From: an uncultured Candidatus Saccharibacteria bacterium
Lineage (GTDB): Bacteria; Patescibacteriota; Saccharimonadia; Saccharimonadales; Saccharimonadaceae
DNA: 48,612 bases
Direction: 5' to 3'
NCBI GenBank assembly: GCA_938043965.1
Contig: CALIQQ010000020.1
Location: forward strand, 1-48,612
Shown: positions 33,708 to 42,356 of the stretch, one piece after another
Position numbering within the stretch: position 1 is the stretch's first letter
Layout: every line of letters begins with the position of its first letter
The notes under the pieces: generated by a model
What the model saw: the letters and a program-made list of their open reading frames with translations, nothing else
Told to the model about the DNA's origin: nothing
Databases searched by the model: none
Translations under genes and position numbers: made by a program

Positions 33708-35012
33708 ATGAATATCGCTGTACTTGGTGGGGGCGTTGAAGGCAAGGCTCTCAAAAAATACTTCACATCACATGGTCACCACGTCCAAATTTTTGATAAC
33801 TTCAAAGATGAAGACGTCAAAAACTTTCAATTATCCGATTTTGACCAAGTTTTTCGCAGCCCATCTGTGAGGCCACTCGACAAAAGTTGGACTTCCATGA
33901 CCCAGTATTTTTTCGAGCATTGCAAAGCTAAAATTATTGGCGTTACCGGCACTAAAGGAAAAGGCACCACTTGCTCTATTATTACCTCCATTTTACGCTC
34001 CATTATGCAACAGTTCGAATGGTCATCACGCACAGTTTGGCTCGTCGGCAACATTGGCATCCCCAGCATCGAAGCCCTCGATCACATTGCCGAAGACGAC
34101 ATCGTCGTTTTTGAAATGAGTAGCTTCCAACTCTGGGACCTTGAACAGTCCCCACATATCGCTGTTGTCCTACGCGTTGAACAAGATCATCTCGATCGCC
34201 ACTACAGTCTTGAGGATTATCATCAAGCAAAAGCAAATATCACCAAACATCAGACTAGCGAGGATTATTGTATTTACTATCGAAACAACCAGACCTCCGC
34301 TATGATCGGAAATCTAAGTATCGGCAAAAAACTCACTTATCCCATCCCAGAATCAGATCGGCTCACAGAACTTCTTGACTGTCTTTCCATCCCCGGTGCA
34401 CATAATCGCGAAAACGCTGAGGCTGCCATCTTAGCTGTTGCCAGCTTTTTAAATCTATCGTTAACCGACCTTCTCACTAACCATAAACTAGCAACCGCCG
34501 TAAAAGCCGGCCTAACAAATTTTACCGGCCTACCTCATCGTCTTCAGTTTATTCGTGAATTAAATAATGTCCGTTACTATGACGATAACTATTCTTCTGC
34601 ATTTCCTGCAACCGATGTCGCTCTAAAGACTTTTGAAAACGACCCAACCATTCTAATCGCCGGCGGCAAGGACCGTGGTCTCGACCTAACCGATTTTAAG
34701 GCTCGCTTATTTAATGCCAAAAATCTCCGTCACGTTATTTTAATTGGCGAGAACAAAACTCGCCTAGCTGCCGACGAAGACCCTCAAAAATTTATTTTAG
34801 CCGACAGCCTTGAATCTGCAGTTAACATCGCTCAGTCACTAGCCGAAAAAATCGTCGAAGATACTCGCTCAAATTATGATCTCTGTTTACCCGTCACTGT
34901 CCCACTTCGTCCGGTTGTACTAATGTCACCGGGTTCCGCCAGCTTCGATATGTTCAAAAACTTCGAGGATCGTGGTCAACAATATCAAAACCTTATCAAT
35001 TATTTAAAATAG
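33708..35012 (+). CDS. murD: MurD-type UDP-MurNAc-alanine glutamate ligase (possibly MurD2)
   Basis: 434 residues. It has an N-terminal Rossmann part (AVLGGGVEGKALKKYF), the Mur-ligase P-loop GVTGTKGKGTT (78-88), EMSSFQLWDLE, the VLRVEQDHLDRHYSLEDY region with catalytic H, and a C-terminal domain with YYDDNYSSAFPATDVALKTF and ILIAGGKDRGLDL. MurD adds glutamate to UDP-MurNAc-L-Ala. The gene downstream looks like MurL, whose known partner is MurD2, which adds L-Glu; so this may be that form. Sequence alone does not tell MurD from MurD2. Confidence 0.88.
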   Translation: MNIAVLGGGVEGKALKKYFTSHGHHVQIFDNFKDEDVKNFQLSDFDQVFRSPSVRPLDKSWTSMTQYFFEHCKAKIIGVTGTKGKGTTCSIITSILRSIMQQFEWSSRTVWLVGNIGIPSIEALDHIAEDDIVVFEMSSFQLWDLEQSPHIAVVLRVEQDHLDRHYSLEDYHQAKANITKHQTSEDYCIYYRNNQTSAMIGNLSIGKKLTYPIPESDRLTELLDCLSIPGAHNRENAEAAILAVASFLNLSLTDLLTNHKLATAVKAGLTNFTGLPHRLQFIRELNNVRYYDDNYSSAFPATDVALKTFENDPTILIAGGKDRGLDLTDFKARLFNAKNLRHVILIGENKTRLAADEDPQKFILADSLESAVNIAQSLAEKIVEDTRSNYDLCLPVTVPLRPVVLMSPGSASFDMFKNFEDRGQQYQNLINYLK

Positions 35013-35019
35013 GAGCCCT

Positions 35020-36459
35020 ATGCAACCTAGCGCAAATTATCTTCAAAATCCAACTTCAGCTACCCAGTCTCCCATCCAAACTCAAGCTGCCTTTAAATTC
35101 CTTAGCTACTACTTCGACAAGGCCTCGCTCACCGGCACCTTCGTCTACCAGGGAATTGATAATACTATTTTTACCGAAAAAATTACTTTCGCCAATCATC
35201 CAGAGTTTAGGAATGGCCGTCATTTTAACGCCTTAGGTGATCAGTCACTTGATAGACTGCTTGATCGCGCTATGTTCTTAGCTTTTATCTTGCTCGGCAT
35301 TAGCTACTATAAAGCTCATCCGACTCCTTTCGTCCATCTACCAAAGCCAATCGACCAATTTCAAGCTAATTTTTTCAACCAAGTTTTTCAAGCTGGTCTT
35401 GGTCAATACGCTTTTGAAAACGGTCTCACCCGTCAACATCTCGCTCATTTCACACCTACCACCGCAAATCAAACCGAACTAGCCACGCCCTATCATGGCA
35501 ACGGCGTACTTAGCCTTCAGTCTGGCGGCAAGGATAGTCTATTAGTCGCAACTTTACTAAATGAAGCTAATATCGATTTTACCCCTTGGTATGTTTCAAG
35601 TGAAGCCGACGGTTCACATCCTCACGTGATCGATGATCTATCACCTCAGTTCATTCACAAAAAAGCTAGCATTGCAATTCGCAAGATCGACCATTATAAC
35701 CTTAAGCAGACCGGCGGTCTTAATGGCCACGTCCCAATCACCTACATCAATACCGCACTCGCCATCATTCAAGCAATTCTAAATAACCAGAATATCATTC
35801 TAACTAGCATCGGCGACGAAGGCGTCGAACCGCATAGCTATATCGGTGACCTACCAATCAACCATCAGTGGTCTAAGACTTGGGAAGCTGAACAGTTGAT
35901 GGCTGAATATGTTCAACGCTATCTGTCTCCCGACTTAAAAGTTGGCTCACCTATCCGTAAATTTTCAGAACTGCGCATCGCTGAACTCTTCGTCAATAAG
36001 TGCTGGCAAAAATATGGTTATCGCTTCAGCTCCTGTAATTCTGCCAACTACAAACAAGGCATCAAAAATAACACTTTATCCTGGGATGGCGAATGTCCTA
36101 AGTGTGCCAATGCTTACCTTCTATTCTGCCCATTTCTCGCTCCACAAGCCCTTCAATCATTATTCCGTGACGTTGATTTGTTTAAAAAGCCGAGCCTAGT
36201 TGATACTTTTAAGGGCCTACTCGGTGTCGACAATGTCATGAAGCCATTTGAATGTGTTGGTTCAGTCGATGAGTTGCGCTTTGCGTATCAACATCGTGTA
36301 CGCACGGCTCCAGCCCAAGTTTCAACACCAGGCCAAAATCCAATCATCCCAACCTATGCCGATCTACCATTTGCTGTGCCAGTCAGCCATTTTGATTACG
36401 CAAAAGAAAATCATTCCCAACCATTCTTCCGCAATTTCTTTGAGGATCACCGTCAATAA
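35020..36459 (+). CDS. murL: MurL-like UDP-MurNAc-L-Ala-L-Glu epimerase
   Basis: 479 residues. A PP-loop ATP-pyrophosphatase motif SGGKDS sits at 168-173, followed by WYVSSEADGSHPHVID; later come TSIGDEGVEPHSYIG and a possible metal pair CPKC in WDGECPKCANAYLLFCPF. MurL inverts the terminal L-Glu of UDP-MurNAc-L-Ala-L-Glu using ATP with release of AMP and pyrophosphate, which fits a PP-loop enzyme. The call rests on remembered family features plus its place seven bases behind murD; no search was run. The alternative is another PP-loop amidotransferase-like enzyme. Confidence 0.65.
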   Translation: MQPSANYLQNPTSATQSPIQTQAAFKFLSYYFDKASLTGTFVYQGIDNTIFTEKITFANHPEFRNGRHFNALGDQSLDRLLDRAMFLAFILLGISYYKAHPTPFVHLPKPIDQFQANFFNQVFQAGLGQYAFENGLTRQHLAHFTPTTANQTELATPYHGNGVLSLQSGGKDSLLVATLLNEANIDFTPWYVSSEADGSHPHVIDDLSPQFIHKKASIAIRKIDHYNLKQTGGLNGHVPITYINTALAIIQAILNNQNIILTSIGDEGVEPHSYIGDLPINHQWSKTWEAEQLMAEYVQRYLSPDLKVGSPIRKFSELRIAELFVNKCWQKYGYRFSSCNSANYKQGIKNNTLSWDGECPKCANAYLLFCPFLAPQALQSLFRDVDLFKKPSLVDTFKGLLGVDNVMKPFECVGSVDELRFAYQHRVRTAPAQVSTPGQNPIIPTYADLPFAVPVSHFDYAKENHSQPFFRNFFEDHRQ

Positions 36460-36534
36460 CTTAACGACTATCGCAACTTCCTTAAATACATAATCGACGG
36501 TTCCACTACATTTTCTTCTAGAACGTCCGTCTCT

Positions 36535-36574
36535 AGGCCTATCAAAACCCGCCAGGCCTATCAAAAAACCCGCC
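36535..36574. repeat. Tandem duplication next to terminator
   Basis: Two direct copies of AGGCCTATCAAAA(AA)CCCGCC, 19 and 21 bases. The second forms the left arm of the terminator stem. Possible slippage duplication. Confidence 0.7.
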
Positions 36575-36589
36575 ACTCGGCGGGTTTTT
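36563..36589. terminator. Bidirectional terminator between murL and peroxiredoxin
   Basis: Stem AAAACCCGCC/GGCGGGTTTT with A and T runs; the flanking genes converge. Confidence 0.88.
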
Positions 36590-36602
36590 ATCAGCAGAAG
36601 TT

Positions 36603-37280
36603 CTAATCTTCAATTGCTTTATGGCAGAGCCACCAGTCCTCACAAACGAATTCACCGGCCTTCGCCTCAGCGACACGCTTCTTTGCAGTTTCCACATCTT
36701 TTGCTGGTGGAATAATCACGTGGTCGCCCAACACTTCATTGTTTGGCCAGTTTGCCGGTAACGCAACTTGGTGTTTTTCATGTACCTGAAACCCCTTAAC
36801 CATACGCAAGATCTCATCTAAATTGCGACCAAGTTCTTGTGGGTAGTACAAAATTGCACGTACCTTACCAGATGGGTCAATAATGAAGACTGCACGTACA
36901 GTATTAGTGTCGTTACCTTTACCTGGGTGAATGAAGCCTAAACGGCTTGCAACTACACCGGTATCAGCAATAATTGGGAATTCAATTTCAACATCGAAAT
37001 GTTCTTTAATCCATTCCTCCCATTTAATATGTGACCAAACTTGGTCAACTGATAAACCGATTAGTTCACAGTTTAAAGCTCTGAAATCATCATAATGTTT
37101 CTGGAATGAAACAAACTCAGTTGTACAAACTGGAGTAAAATCGGCCGGGTGACTGAATAAAACAACCCATTTACCATTGTAATCTGCTGGTAATTTTTTA
37201 GTACCATGAGTGGTTAATACTTCCATCTCTGGAAAATTTTCTCCAATCAAGGGAATGTTTACCATAGTATCATTATTCAT
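36603..37280 (-). CDS. Peroxiredoxin (Prx6-like, with C-terminal CxxxxxC)
   Basis: 225 residues. The peroxidatic Cys52 lies in HPADFTPVCTTEF. Further Cys213 and Cys219 (FVCEDWWLCHK) match the pattern of archaeal-type Prx6-like peroxiredoxins, in which a C-terminal Cys resolves the sulfenic acid. It reduces hydrogen peroxide and organic peroxides. The start at 37280 follows AAGGAGAA; a second in-frame ATG lies five codons in. A tRNA-Gln on the same strand lies just upstream. Confidence 0.93.
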   Translation of the reverse strand: MNNDTMVNIPLIGENFPEMEVLTTHGTKKLPADYNGKWVVLFSHPADFTPVCTTEFVSFQKHYDDFRALNCELIGLSVDQVWSHIKWEEWIKEHFDVEIEFPIIADTGVVASRLGFIHPGKGNDTNTVRAVFIIDPSGKVRAILYYPQELGRNLDEILRMVKGFQVHEKHQVALPANWPNNEVLGDHVIIPPAKDVETAKKRVAEAKAGEFVCEDWWLCHKAIED

Positions 37281-37324
37281 AAAATTCTCCTTAAAATCCT
37301 TAATAAATCATTAGCCTGATTTTT

Positions 37325-37399
37325 TGGCTGGGTCGGCAGGATTCGAACCTGCGCATGACGGGACCAAAACCCGTTGCCTTACCACTTGGCGACGACCCA
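37325..37399 (-). tRNA. tRNA-Gln (anticodon TTG)
   Basis: On the minus strand: acceptor TGGGTCG/CGACCCA, anticodon stem ACGGG/CCCGT with loop TTTTGGT (anticodon TTG, reads CAA/CAG), T-arm with TTCGAAT, discriminator G and encoded CCA. Confidence 0.95.
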
Positions 37400-37442
37400 A
37401 GGCTCTCTTATCTTAGCATTATTTTTGCATTTTTTCAAGCCA

Positions 37443-37457
37443 TGCTAAAATATAATC
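37443..37457 (+). promoter_or_regulatory. Near-leaderless promoter of the 37458 gene
   Basis: TGC-TAAAAT (-10 at 37446-37451) lies six bases before the ATG. An overlapping TATAAT one base before ATG is too close to serve. Confidence 0.5.
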
Positions 37458-38051
37458 ATGAGCAAAATCTTGGAAGCTATCACCATTGGTATCCTTTTCG
37501 GATTATTAACTCATGTCGCCAATAAATACCTCCCCTCCGACCTCCATTTTCTGGTTGACACTAAAATAATTTGGTTACTGCCCGCCTTCCTAATTGCTTT
37601 CAATCTTCCATCTCGCTATAAGCAGCACGACACCATTTTTATCGCCACTCTAACCATATTCATTACAGGCTTCACCTATTATTCCTCCGAGCTAGTTAAA
37701 CACTACGAAGCATGGTATCTTTCAACCGACCTTGCTGAATTTCTCTGTTTAGGTCTACTTGCCGGCATTACTACTGGAATTGTTGCACATCTCGGCCGTA
37801 CCGCCACCAACCAACTTATTCGCTATGGCTCCGCCAGTCTTCTACCTGCCATTTATACCGGAGACGGCCTCAATGAAATCATTAAAACTCTAAAACACTT
37901 TGAGTTTACGCCTGAAATCGGCTTTAAGGTGCTCGGCGGTATGCTTTTTTATTTTCTGATCGCCGGCCGACACCGTTTCAAAGTCAAGAGCCTTCTTGCC
38001 TATCTCGCGCTGGCTGCAGTCGCCGCCCTTGTCTATCTTTATATGCTATAA
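37458..38051 (+). CDS. Polytopic membrane protein of unknown function
   Basis: 197 residues with about six hydrophobic segments and a short charged loop (HLGRTATNQLIRYG). No known family or catalytic motif is seen. It lies between the tRNA-Gln and prfB, transcribed towards prfB, whose -10 (TGC-TATAAT) overlaps its stop codon. Codon use resembles neighbours, so it is a real gene. Confidence 0.75.
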   Translation: MSKILEAITIGILFGLLTHVANKYLPSDLHFLVDTKIIWLLPAFLIAFNLPSRYKQHDTIFIATLTIFITGFTYYSSELVKHYEAWYLSTDLAEFLCLGLLAGITTGIVAHLGRTATNQLIRYGSASLLPAIYTGDGLNEIIKTLKHFEFTPEIGFKVLGGMLFYFLIAGRHRFKVKSLLAYLALAAVAALVYLYML

Positions 38052-38063
38052 TGGTGACTAGTT
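38044..38063 (+). promoter_or_regulatory. Promoter of prfB
   Basis: TGC-TATAAT (-10 at 38047-38052) lies eleven bases before the ATG at 38064 and overlaps the upstream stop. Confidence 0.5.
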
Positions 38064-39149
38064 ATGGACGACAGTAAGAACCGACTCAATATTCTAGCCG
38101 ACAATTTAGCTGATGCTTGGCATAAATTAAAGCTCGATCAAAAGCTAACGCGACTTTCTGAACTCGAAGAATTAGTAAGTAATCCTGATCTCTGGAAAAA
38201 TCCTGAAGATGCTAAAAACAAAAATTTAGAATTAAGCCGTCTCGAAAGTGAAATTCATCCGTGGCAAATTTTAAAAGCTCAAAGCATCGATCTAAAAGAA
38301 ATCATTGACTTAAATGAGAAAGATTTAGCTGAAGAAATCTCATTTCAGCTTTCCGCTATGGAGCAACAGCTCGAAGAGCTTAGGGGAGCACTTCGATATA
38401 ACGGGGAATTCGATCAAAATGATGCCATTCTACGTATCACTGCCGGCGTTGGTGGCACCGAAGCTATGGACTGGTCCAGCATGCTTGAAAGAATGTATCT
38501 TCGTTTTTTTGAACGCAACCAGTATTCAGTTAAATTGATCGAGCGCCAAAGCGGGGAAGAAGCCGGCATTAAAACTGCCGTCTATGAAGTGTCCGGACCT
38601 CACACCTACGGCTCACTCAAATCTGAACACGGCGTTCATCGTCTCGTCAGACTCAGTCCTTTCAACGCCGATAATTTGCGTCAAACTTCTTTTGCTCTCA
38701 TTGAGGTTTTACCAGTTTTAACCGAAGACAATGGTCTCATCATTGACGAAAAAGATTTACGTATCGACGTCTATCACGCCTCCGGCCACGGTGGACAGGG
38801 CGTCAATACAACCGACTCAGCCGTGCGCATCACACATCTCCCTACTGGCATCGTTGTTGCCATTCAAAACGAACGTTCTCAACACGCCAACAAAGATGCT
38901 GCTATGGAAATTTTAAAAGCTAAACTAGCTCAAATGAAATTAGAGCAGAAAGCTCAAACTCTAGGCGAACTTCGTGCCGGTGAATCAGCAAAATGGGGAC
39001 AACAAATTCGCAATTACGTTATGCAACCATACAAACTCGTCAAGGACACACGTACCAAATACGAAGAGACAGATGTTGATGCCGTTCTGGACGGTAAAAT
39101 TCAAAATTTCATCAATGCCTTTTTAGAGCAAAATCTCGGCCAAGCCTAG
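38064..39149 (+). CDS. prfB: Peptide chain release factor 2
   Basis: 361 residues. SPF codon-recognition motif at 198-200 (RLVRLSPFN) and GGQ at 243-245. RF2 releases at UAA and UGA, so UGA is a stop in this organism. The programmed frameshift that controls prfB in many bacteria is not present: the frame is continuous from the ATG and no in-frame stop needs bypassing. Confidence 0.96.
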   Translation: MDDSKNRLNILADNLADAWHKLKLDQKLTRLSELEELVSNPDLWKNPEDAKNKNLELSRLESEIHPWQILKAQSIDLKEIIDLNEKDLAEEISFQLSAMEQQLEELRGALRYNGEFDQNDAILRITAGVGGTEAMDWSSMLERMYLRFFERNQYSVKLIERQSGEEAGIKTAVYEVSGPHTYGSLKSEHGVHRLVRLSPFNADNLRQTSFALIEVLPVLTEDNGLIIDEKDLRIDVYHASGHGGQGVNTTDSAVRITHLPTGIVVAIQNERSQHANKDAAMEILKAKLAQMKLEQKAQTLGELRAGESAKWGQQIRNYVMQPYKLVKDTRTKYEETDVDAVLDGKIQNFINAFLEQNLGQA

Positions 39150-39195
39150 CCTGCTAACTTAACCTTTTTATCTCATTTTCTACATCATTTTTCAT

Positions 39196-39224
39196 TTGCA
39201 ACAGTATTGCGTTTATGTTAATAT
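39196..39224 (+). promoter_or_regulatory. Promoter of ftsE-ftsX
   Basis: TTGCAA (39196-39201), 17 bases, then TAATAT (39219-39224) with a TGT just before it. Six bases separate the -10 from the ATG at 39231: near-leaderless. Confidence 0.6.
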
Positions 39225-39230
39225 AAAAGC

Positions 39231-40037
39231 ATGATATTGTTTGATCACGTCACTAAGGCCTACCCTAATGACAAACGTCCAGCTCTTGACAATGTTTCTT
39301 TTCACATTGAAGCAAACGAGTTTGTCTTTTTAGTAGGTAAATCCGGTGCCGGTAAATCAACTCTAATAAAAATGATCACTAAAGAAGAGCGACCTGATGA
39401 TGGTAAAATCATCATCGGTGGCATCGACCTTGATTACGTTAAAAAACGTCACATTCCACATTACCGCCGTCGCATCGGTGTCGTCTTCCAAGATTTCAAA
39501 TTGCTTCCAACTCGCACCGTCTATGAAAATGTTGCTTTTGCTCTCGAAATTGCTGGCATGAGCAATCATGATATTGAACGTAGCGTACCTCGAGTACTCG
39601 ATCTTGTCGAACTTTCTGATAAAGCTTATAAGTTTCCAGACAACATCTCCGGTGGTGAACGTCAACGCGTTTCGATTGCCCGCGCCGTTGCCAGACAACC
39701 TAAAATTCTAATCGCCGATGAGCCGACTGGCAATCTCGACATCGAAACTGGTCATGGTATTCTTGATCTGCTCCAAAAAATTAACGATTACGGTACTACA
39801 GTTCTAATCACCACCCATGATGCTAACGCCGTCAACCATCTTAAAAAACGTGTCATCACTTTACGTGATGGTAAAATTGTCAGTGACCAGAAGAATCACG
39901 GCATCTATCGCCTCGACGGCAATAATGATGGCATCTCCCTCCCTCATCCAGGCCATCTTCGCCCGGAAAGCTATCTTATTCACAACGATCAAAACCAGGA
40001 ACCTTTTCATCCACCTAAACGGAGACTAATTCAATGA
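39231..40037 (+). CDS. ftsE: Cell-division ABC transporter ATPase FtsE
   Basis: 268 residues. Walker A GKSGAGKST (36-44), a Q-loop (VVFQDFKLLPTRTVYENV), ABC signature SGGERQR and Walker B ILIADEPTGNLD. It is the ATPase of FtsEX, which switches on peptidoglycan hydrolases at the septum. The C-terminal ~45 residues, rich in Asn, His and Pro, extend past typical FtsE. Stop overlaps the ftsX start (ATGA). Confidence 0.96.
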   Translation: MILFDHVTKAYPNDKRPALDNVSFHIEANEFVFLVGKSGAGKSTLIKMITKEERPDDGKIIIGGIDLDYVKKRHIPHYRRRIGVVFQDFKLLPTRTVYENVAFALEIAGMSNHDIERSVPRVLDLVELSDKAYKFPDNISGGERQRVSIARAVARQPKILIADEPTGNLDIETGHGILDLLQKINDYGTTVLITTHDANAVNHLKKRVITLRDGKIVSDQKNHGIYRLDGNNDGISLPHPGHLRPESYLIHNDQNQEPFHPPKRRLIQ

Positions 40038-41044
40038 GCAAACAAAACTCCACCAGTCGTCTAAAAACTATGCTTAAAAATTCTAACCGACACAATATGC
40101 GCAATCTTAGTCGTATCTTCAAATACGGTGTCATTGGTTTTATGCGCAACATCTGGCTTTCTATCACTGCCACCATTGTCACCACTCTCACTCTAGTACT
40201 ACTTTTTGCTACCATTGTCGCCGGCTCAGTCCTTTCGGCTACTGCTGACAATATGCGCGAAAAAATCGACATTTCAATTTTCTTCCAGCCAGGCACTGAA
40301 AAGAAAAATCTTATTAGTATGGCTAACACGATGAAGAAAGATCAGAATGTAAAATCCGTCAATGTCTCAACCTCTGAAGAGGAATTTCAGAAACTCAAAC
40401 AAGAGTATATTGAGAGCGATAACCAAAAACTATTAACCACGATTGAGCTGGTTGGCGAAAGTACTTTTATTAAGAAGCAACCTGCCGCCATGCGCATCAA
40501 AGTTTATAACACCAACGATCTCAGCAGTATTAAAACTATCGTCAACACCAATTCCGAATTCAAAGAATATCTACATAAAACCGAAGATCCAACCTACGAT
40601 GCTAACAGCTCAGCAATTTCGACCATTTCTAGCTGGGCTAATATCGCCACTCAAGGCGGCATCGCACTCTGTATTCTTTTTCTCGTAATTTCTACCCTTG
40701 TCATTTTCAATACTATTCGTATGGCCATTTACAGTCGTTCCGAAGAAATCTATATGATGAAGCTAGTCGGCGCAGACAATAGCTTCATCCGCGGCCCGTT
40801 CATGATTGAGGCCATGCTATCTGGCATTTTTGCTGGCTTACTTGCTGGCACCATCAATTTGATTGGCTATCAGCTACTTACACCAAAACTAAAATCCTAT
40901 GAAATTAGCGTTGGCGCCGTTGACGCCTTCTTGGCCGACTCAAAAAACATCATCCTCGTTTTCTCCACTCTCATCAGTGTCGGTATTGTTATCACTTTCA
41001 TCTCTTCTCGCCTTGCTATTCACAAATACCTCAAGCGTTTCTAA
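40034..41044 (+). CDS. ftsX: Cell-division protein FtsX
   Basis: 336 residues. One membrane segment near the N-terminus (~35-60), a large extracytoplasmic domain (~70-200), then three segments at the C-terminus (~215-335). Typical FtsX layout. The external domain contacts a coiled-coil hydrolase or adaptor, and such a gene follows. The translation is coupled to ftsE. Confidence 0.95.
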   Translation: MSKQNSTSRLKTMLKNSNRHNMRNLSRIFKYGVIGFMRNIWLSITATIVTTLTLVLLFATIVAGSVLSATADNMREKIDISIFFQPGTEKKNLISMANTMKKDQNVKSVNVSTSEEEFQKLKQEYIESDNQKLLTTIELVGESTFIKKQPAAMRIKVYNTNDLSSIKTIVNTNSEFKEYLHKTEDPTYDANSSAISTISSWANIATQGGIALCILFLVISTLVIFNTIRMAIYSRSEEIYMMKLVGADNSFIRGPFMIEAMLSGIFAGLLAGTINLIGYQLLTPKLKSYEISVGAVDAFLADSKNIILVFSTLISVGIVITFISSRLAIHKYLKRF

Positions 41045-41130
41045 TCCCAGGATTATAGCACACGCATTTTTCAATCTGAGTCGATCCATCTTCGTTTTAT
41101 CTTTTTTTCACCCACATCCCCACATACCAC

Positions 41131-41180
41131 TTGTTTTTTGATTTCGCTTATGCTAATCTATTATTAGGAGCATTCTCAAT
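41131..41180 (+). promoter_or_regulatory. Promoter of the CHAP hydrolase gene
   Basis: TTGTTT (41131-41136), 17 bases, TAATCT (41154-41159, with TGC before it). A Shine-Dalgarno sequence TTAGGAGC precedes the ATG at 41181. Confidence 0.55.
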
Positions 41181-42323
41181 ATGAAAACAAAAAAACTAAA
41201 ATTATCTAATAGAATCTCACTTGACCTTATCGCCCTAGTCATAGTATTGACTGGCACATCTGGTCTTTTTAATACCATAAAAACTTCTGCTACTTCACGC
41301 GAAGACAATTTCTGTACCACTCAACGCTGCAAAGATGCTCTAACTGCCGAACGCGAAGCCAGTGAAAAAGCAAACAGCGCCTCCACCACTGCTGACACTC
41401 TTGACGGTGAAATCAATCGTCTCAATCAAGAGATTGCCATGTACGAAACTCGTATCATCGCCAACCGCGCCAAATCAGAAGATTTAGCTGGTCAAATCAC
41501 CGAAAACGAACGCAAACTAGAGATTCAAAAAGAAGCTCTCGCAGATATGATTATCAATATGTATTTAAACAGTGGCAACAATGATGAATTATTGATTCTA
41601 GCAAATTCCAGTTCACTTTCTGATTATGCCGAAAAGCAGACTCGACTCACTTCCGCGCGAGACCAAATCAGCAGCTCAACCGAAATGGTCGAATCCCTCA
41701 AAAATGACCTTGAAACTCAGAAGAAAGAAGTTGAGCGCATTATCGCCGACCAAGAAATTCAACAAAAAGCCATTGCCGAAACCAAACGCCGCGAAGAAGC
41801 ATTAGTTACAGAATATAAAGCCAACGCCGTCGCTTTCGCCGCTGAATCAGCCGCCGCTCGAAAAGTAAAGGAAGCTGAAATCGCCGAAGCTATTCGCAAA
41901 AACAACAGCACCGGTCTTATTGGCTCCGGCATTAACTCTTATCCAAAGCGCGGCGTTTGCCCGCGTGACAATTTAGGCTACAATTTCTATGGCGGTTACG
42001 TTTGTCAATGTGTCTCCTATACCGGCTGGAAAGTTTACGAGCGCTACAATATCCGCATTGCTGGCTGGGGTAACGCCAATACTTGGCACATCAATGCTCG
42101 AAACAGTGGTTACCGTGTTGACCACACCCCAGAAGCCGGCTCCGTTGCCGTCACTACTGGTGGCCCTTACGGACATGTGATGTGGATTGAACGTGTTAAC
42201 GATAACGGTACCGTCGATTTATCTGAATACAACAACTCTTATTCCTCTGTCTCCGGACTCCCAGGCGACTTTGGCTACCGCAAACAAGTCTCCACTAGCG
42301 GCATGTGGTTCATTCATTTTTAA
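41181..42323 (+). CDS. Secreted coiled-coil CHAP-domain peptidoglycan hydrolase (PcsB-like)
   Basis: 380 residues. A signal peptide or anchor (~17-40) is followed by a long coiled coil (~50-235; repeated Glu/Lys/Ala heptads) and a C-terminal CHAP domain with GGYVCQCVSYTGW (Cys275/Cys277) and GGPYGHVMWIERV (His332). This matches PcsB of streptococci, which is activated by FtsEX through its coiled coil, and ftsE-ftsX lie just upstream. Which Cys is catalytic is judged from the motif only: the second, before V-S-Y. Probable role: splitting daughter cells. Confidence 0.88.
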   Translation: MKTKKLKLSNRISLDLIALVIVLTGTSGLFNTIKTSATSREDNFCTTQRCKDALTAEREASEKANSASTTADTLDGEINRLNQEIAMYETRIIANRAKSEDLAGQITENERKLEIQKEALADMIINMYLNSGNNDELLILANSSSLSDYAEKQTRLTSARDQISSSTEMVESLKNDLETQKKEVERIIADQEIQQKAIAETKRREEALVTEYKANAVAFAAESAAARKVKEAEIAEAIRKNNSTGLIGSGINSYPKRGVCPRDNLGYNFYGGYVCQCVSYTGWKVYERYNIRIAGWGNANTWHINARNSGYRVDHTPEAGSVAVTTGGPYGHVMWIERVNDNGTVDLSEYNNSYSSVSGLPGDFGYRKQVSTSGMWFIHF

Positions 42324-42341
42324 CCCCATTCACGCTAAAAG

Positions 42342-42356
42342 TGATACAATTAAATA
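42342..42356 (+). promoter_or_regulatory. Near-leaderless promoter of the S41 protease gene
   Basis: TGA-TACAAT (-10 at 42345-42350) lies six bases before the ATG at 42357. Confidence 0.5.

Noticed and set aside
38064..38200. Programmed frameshift in prfB
   Set aside because: The frame is continuous from the ATG and no in-frame stop with a slippery CTT is present.
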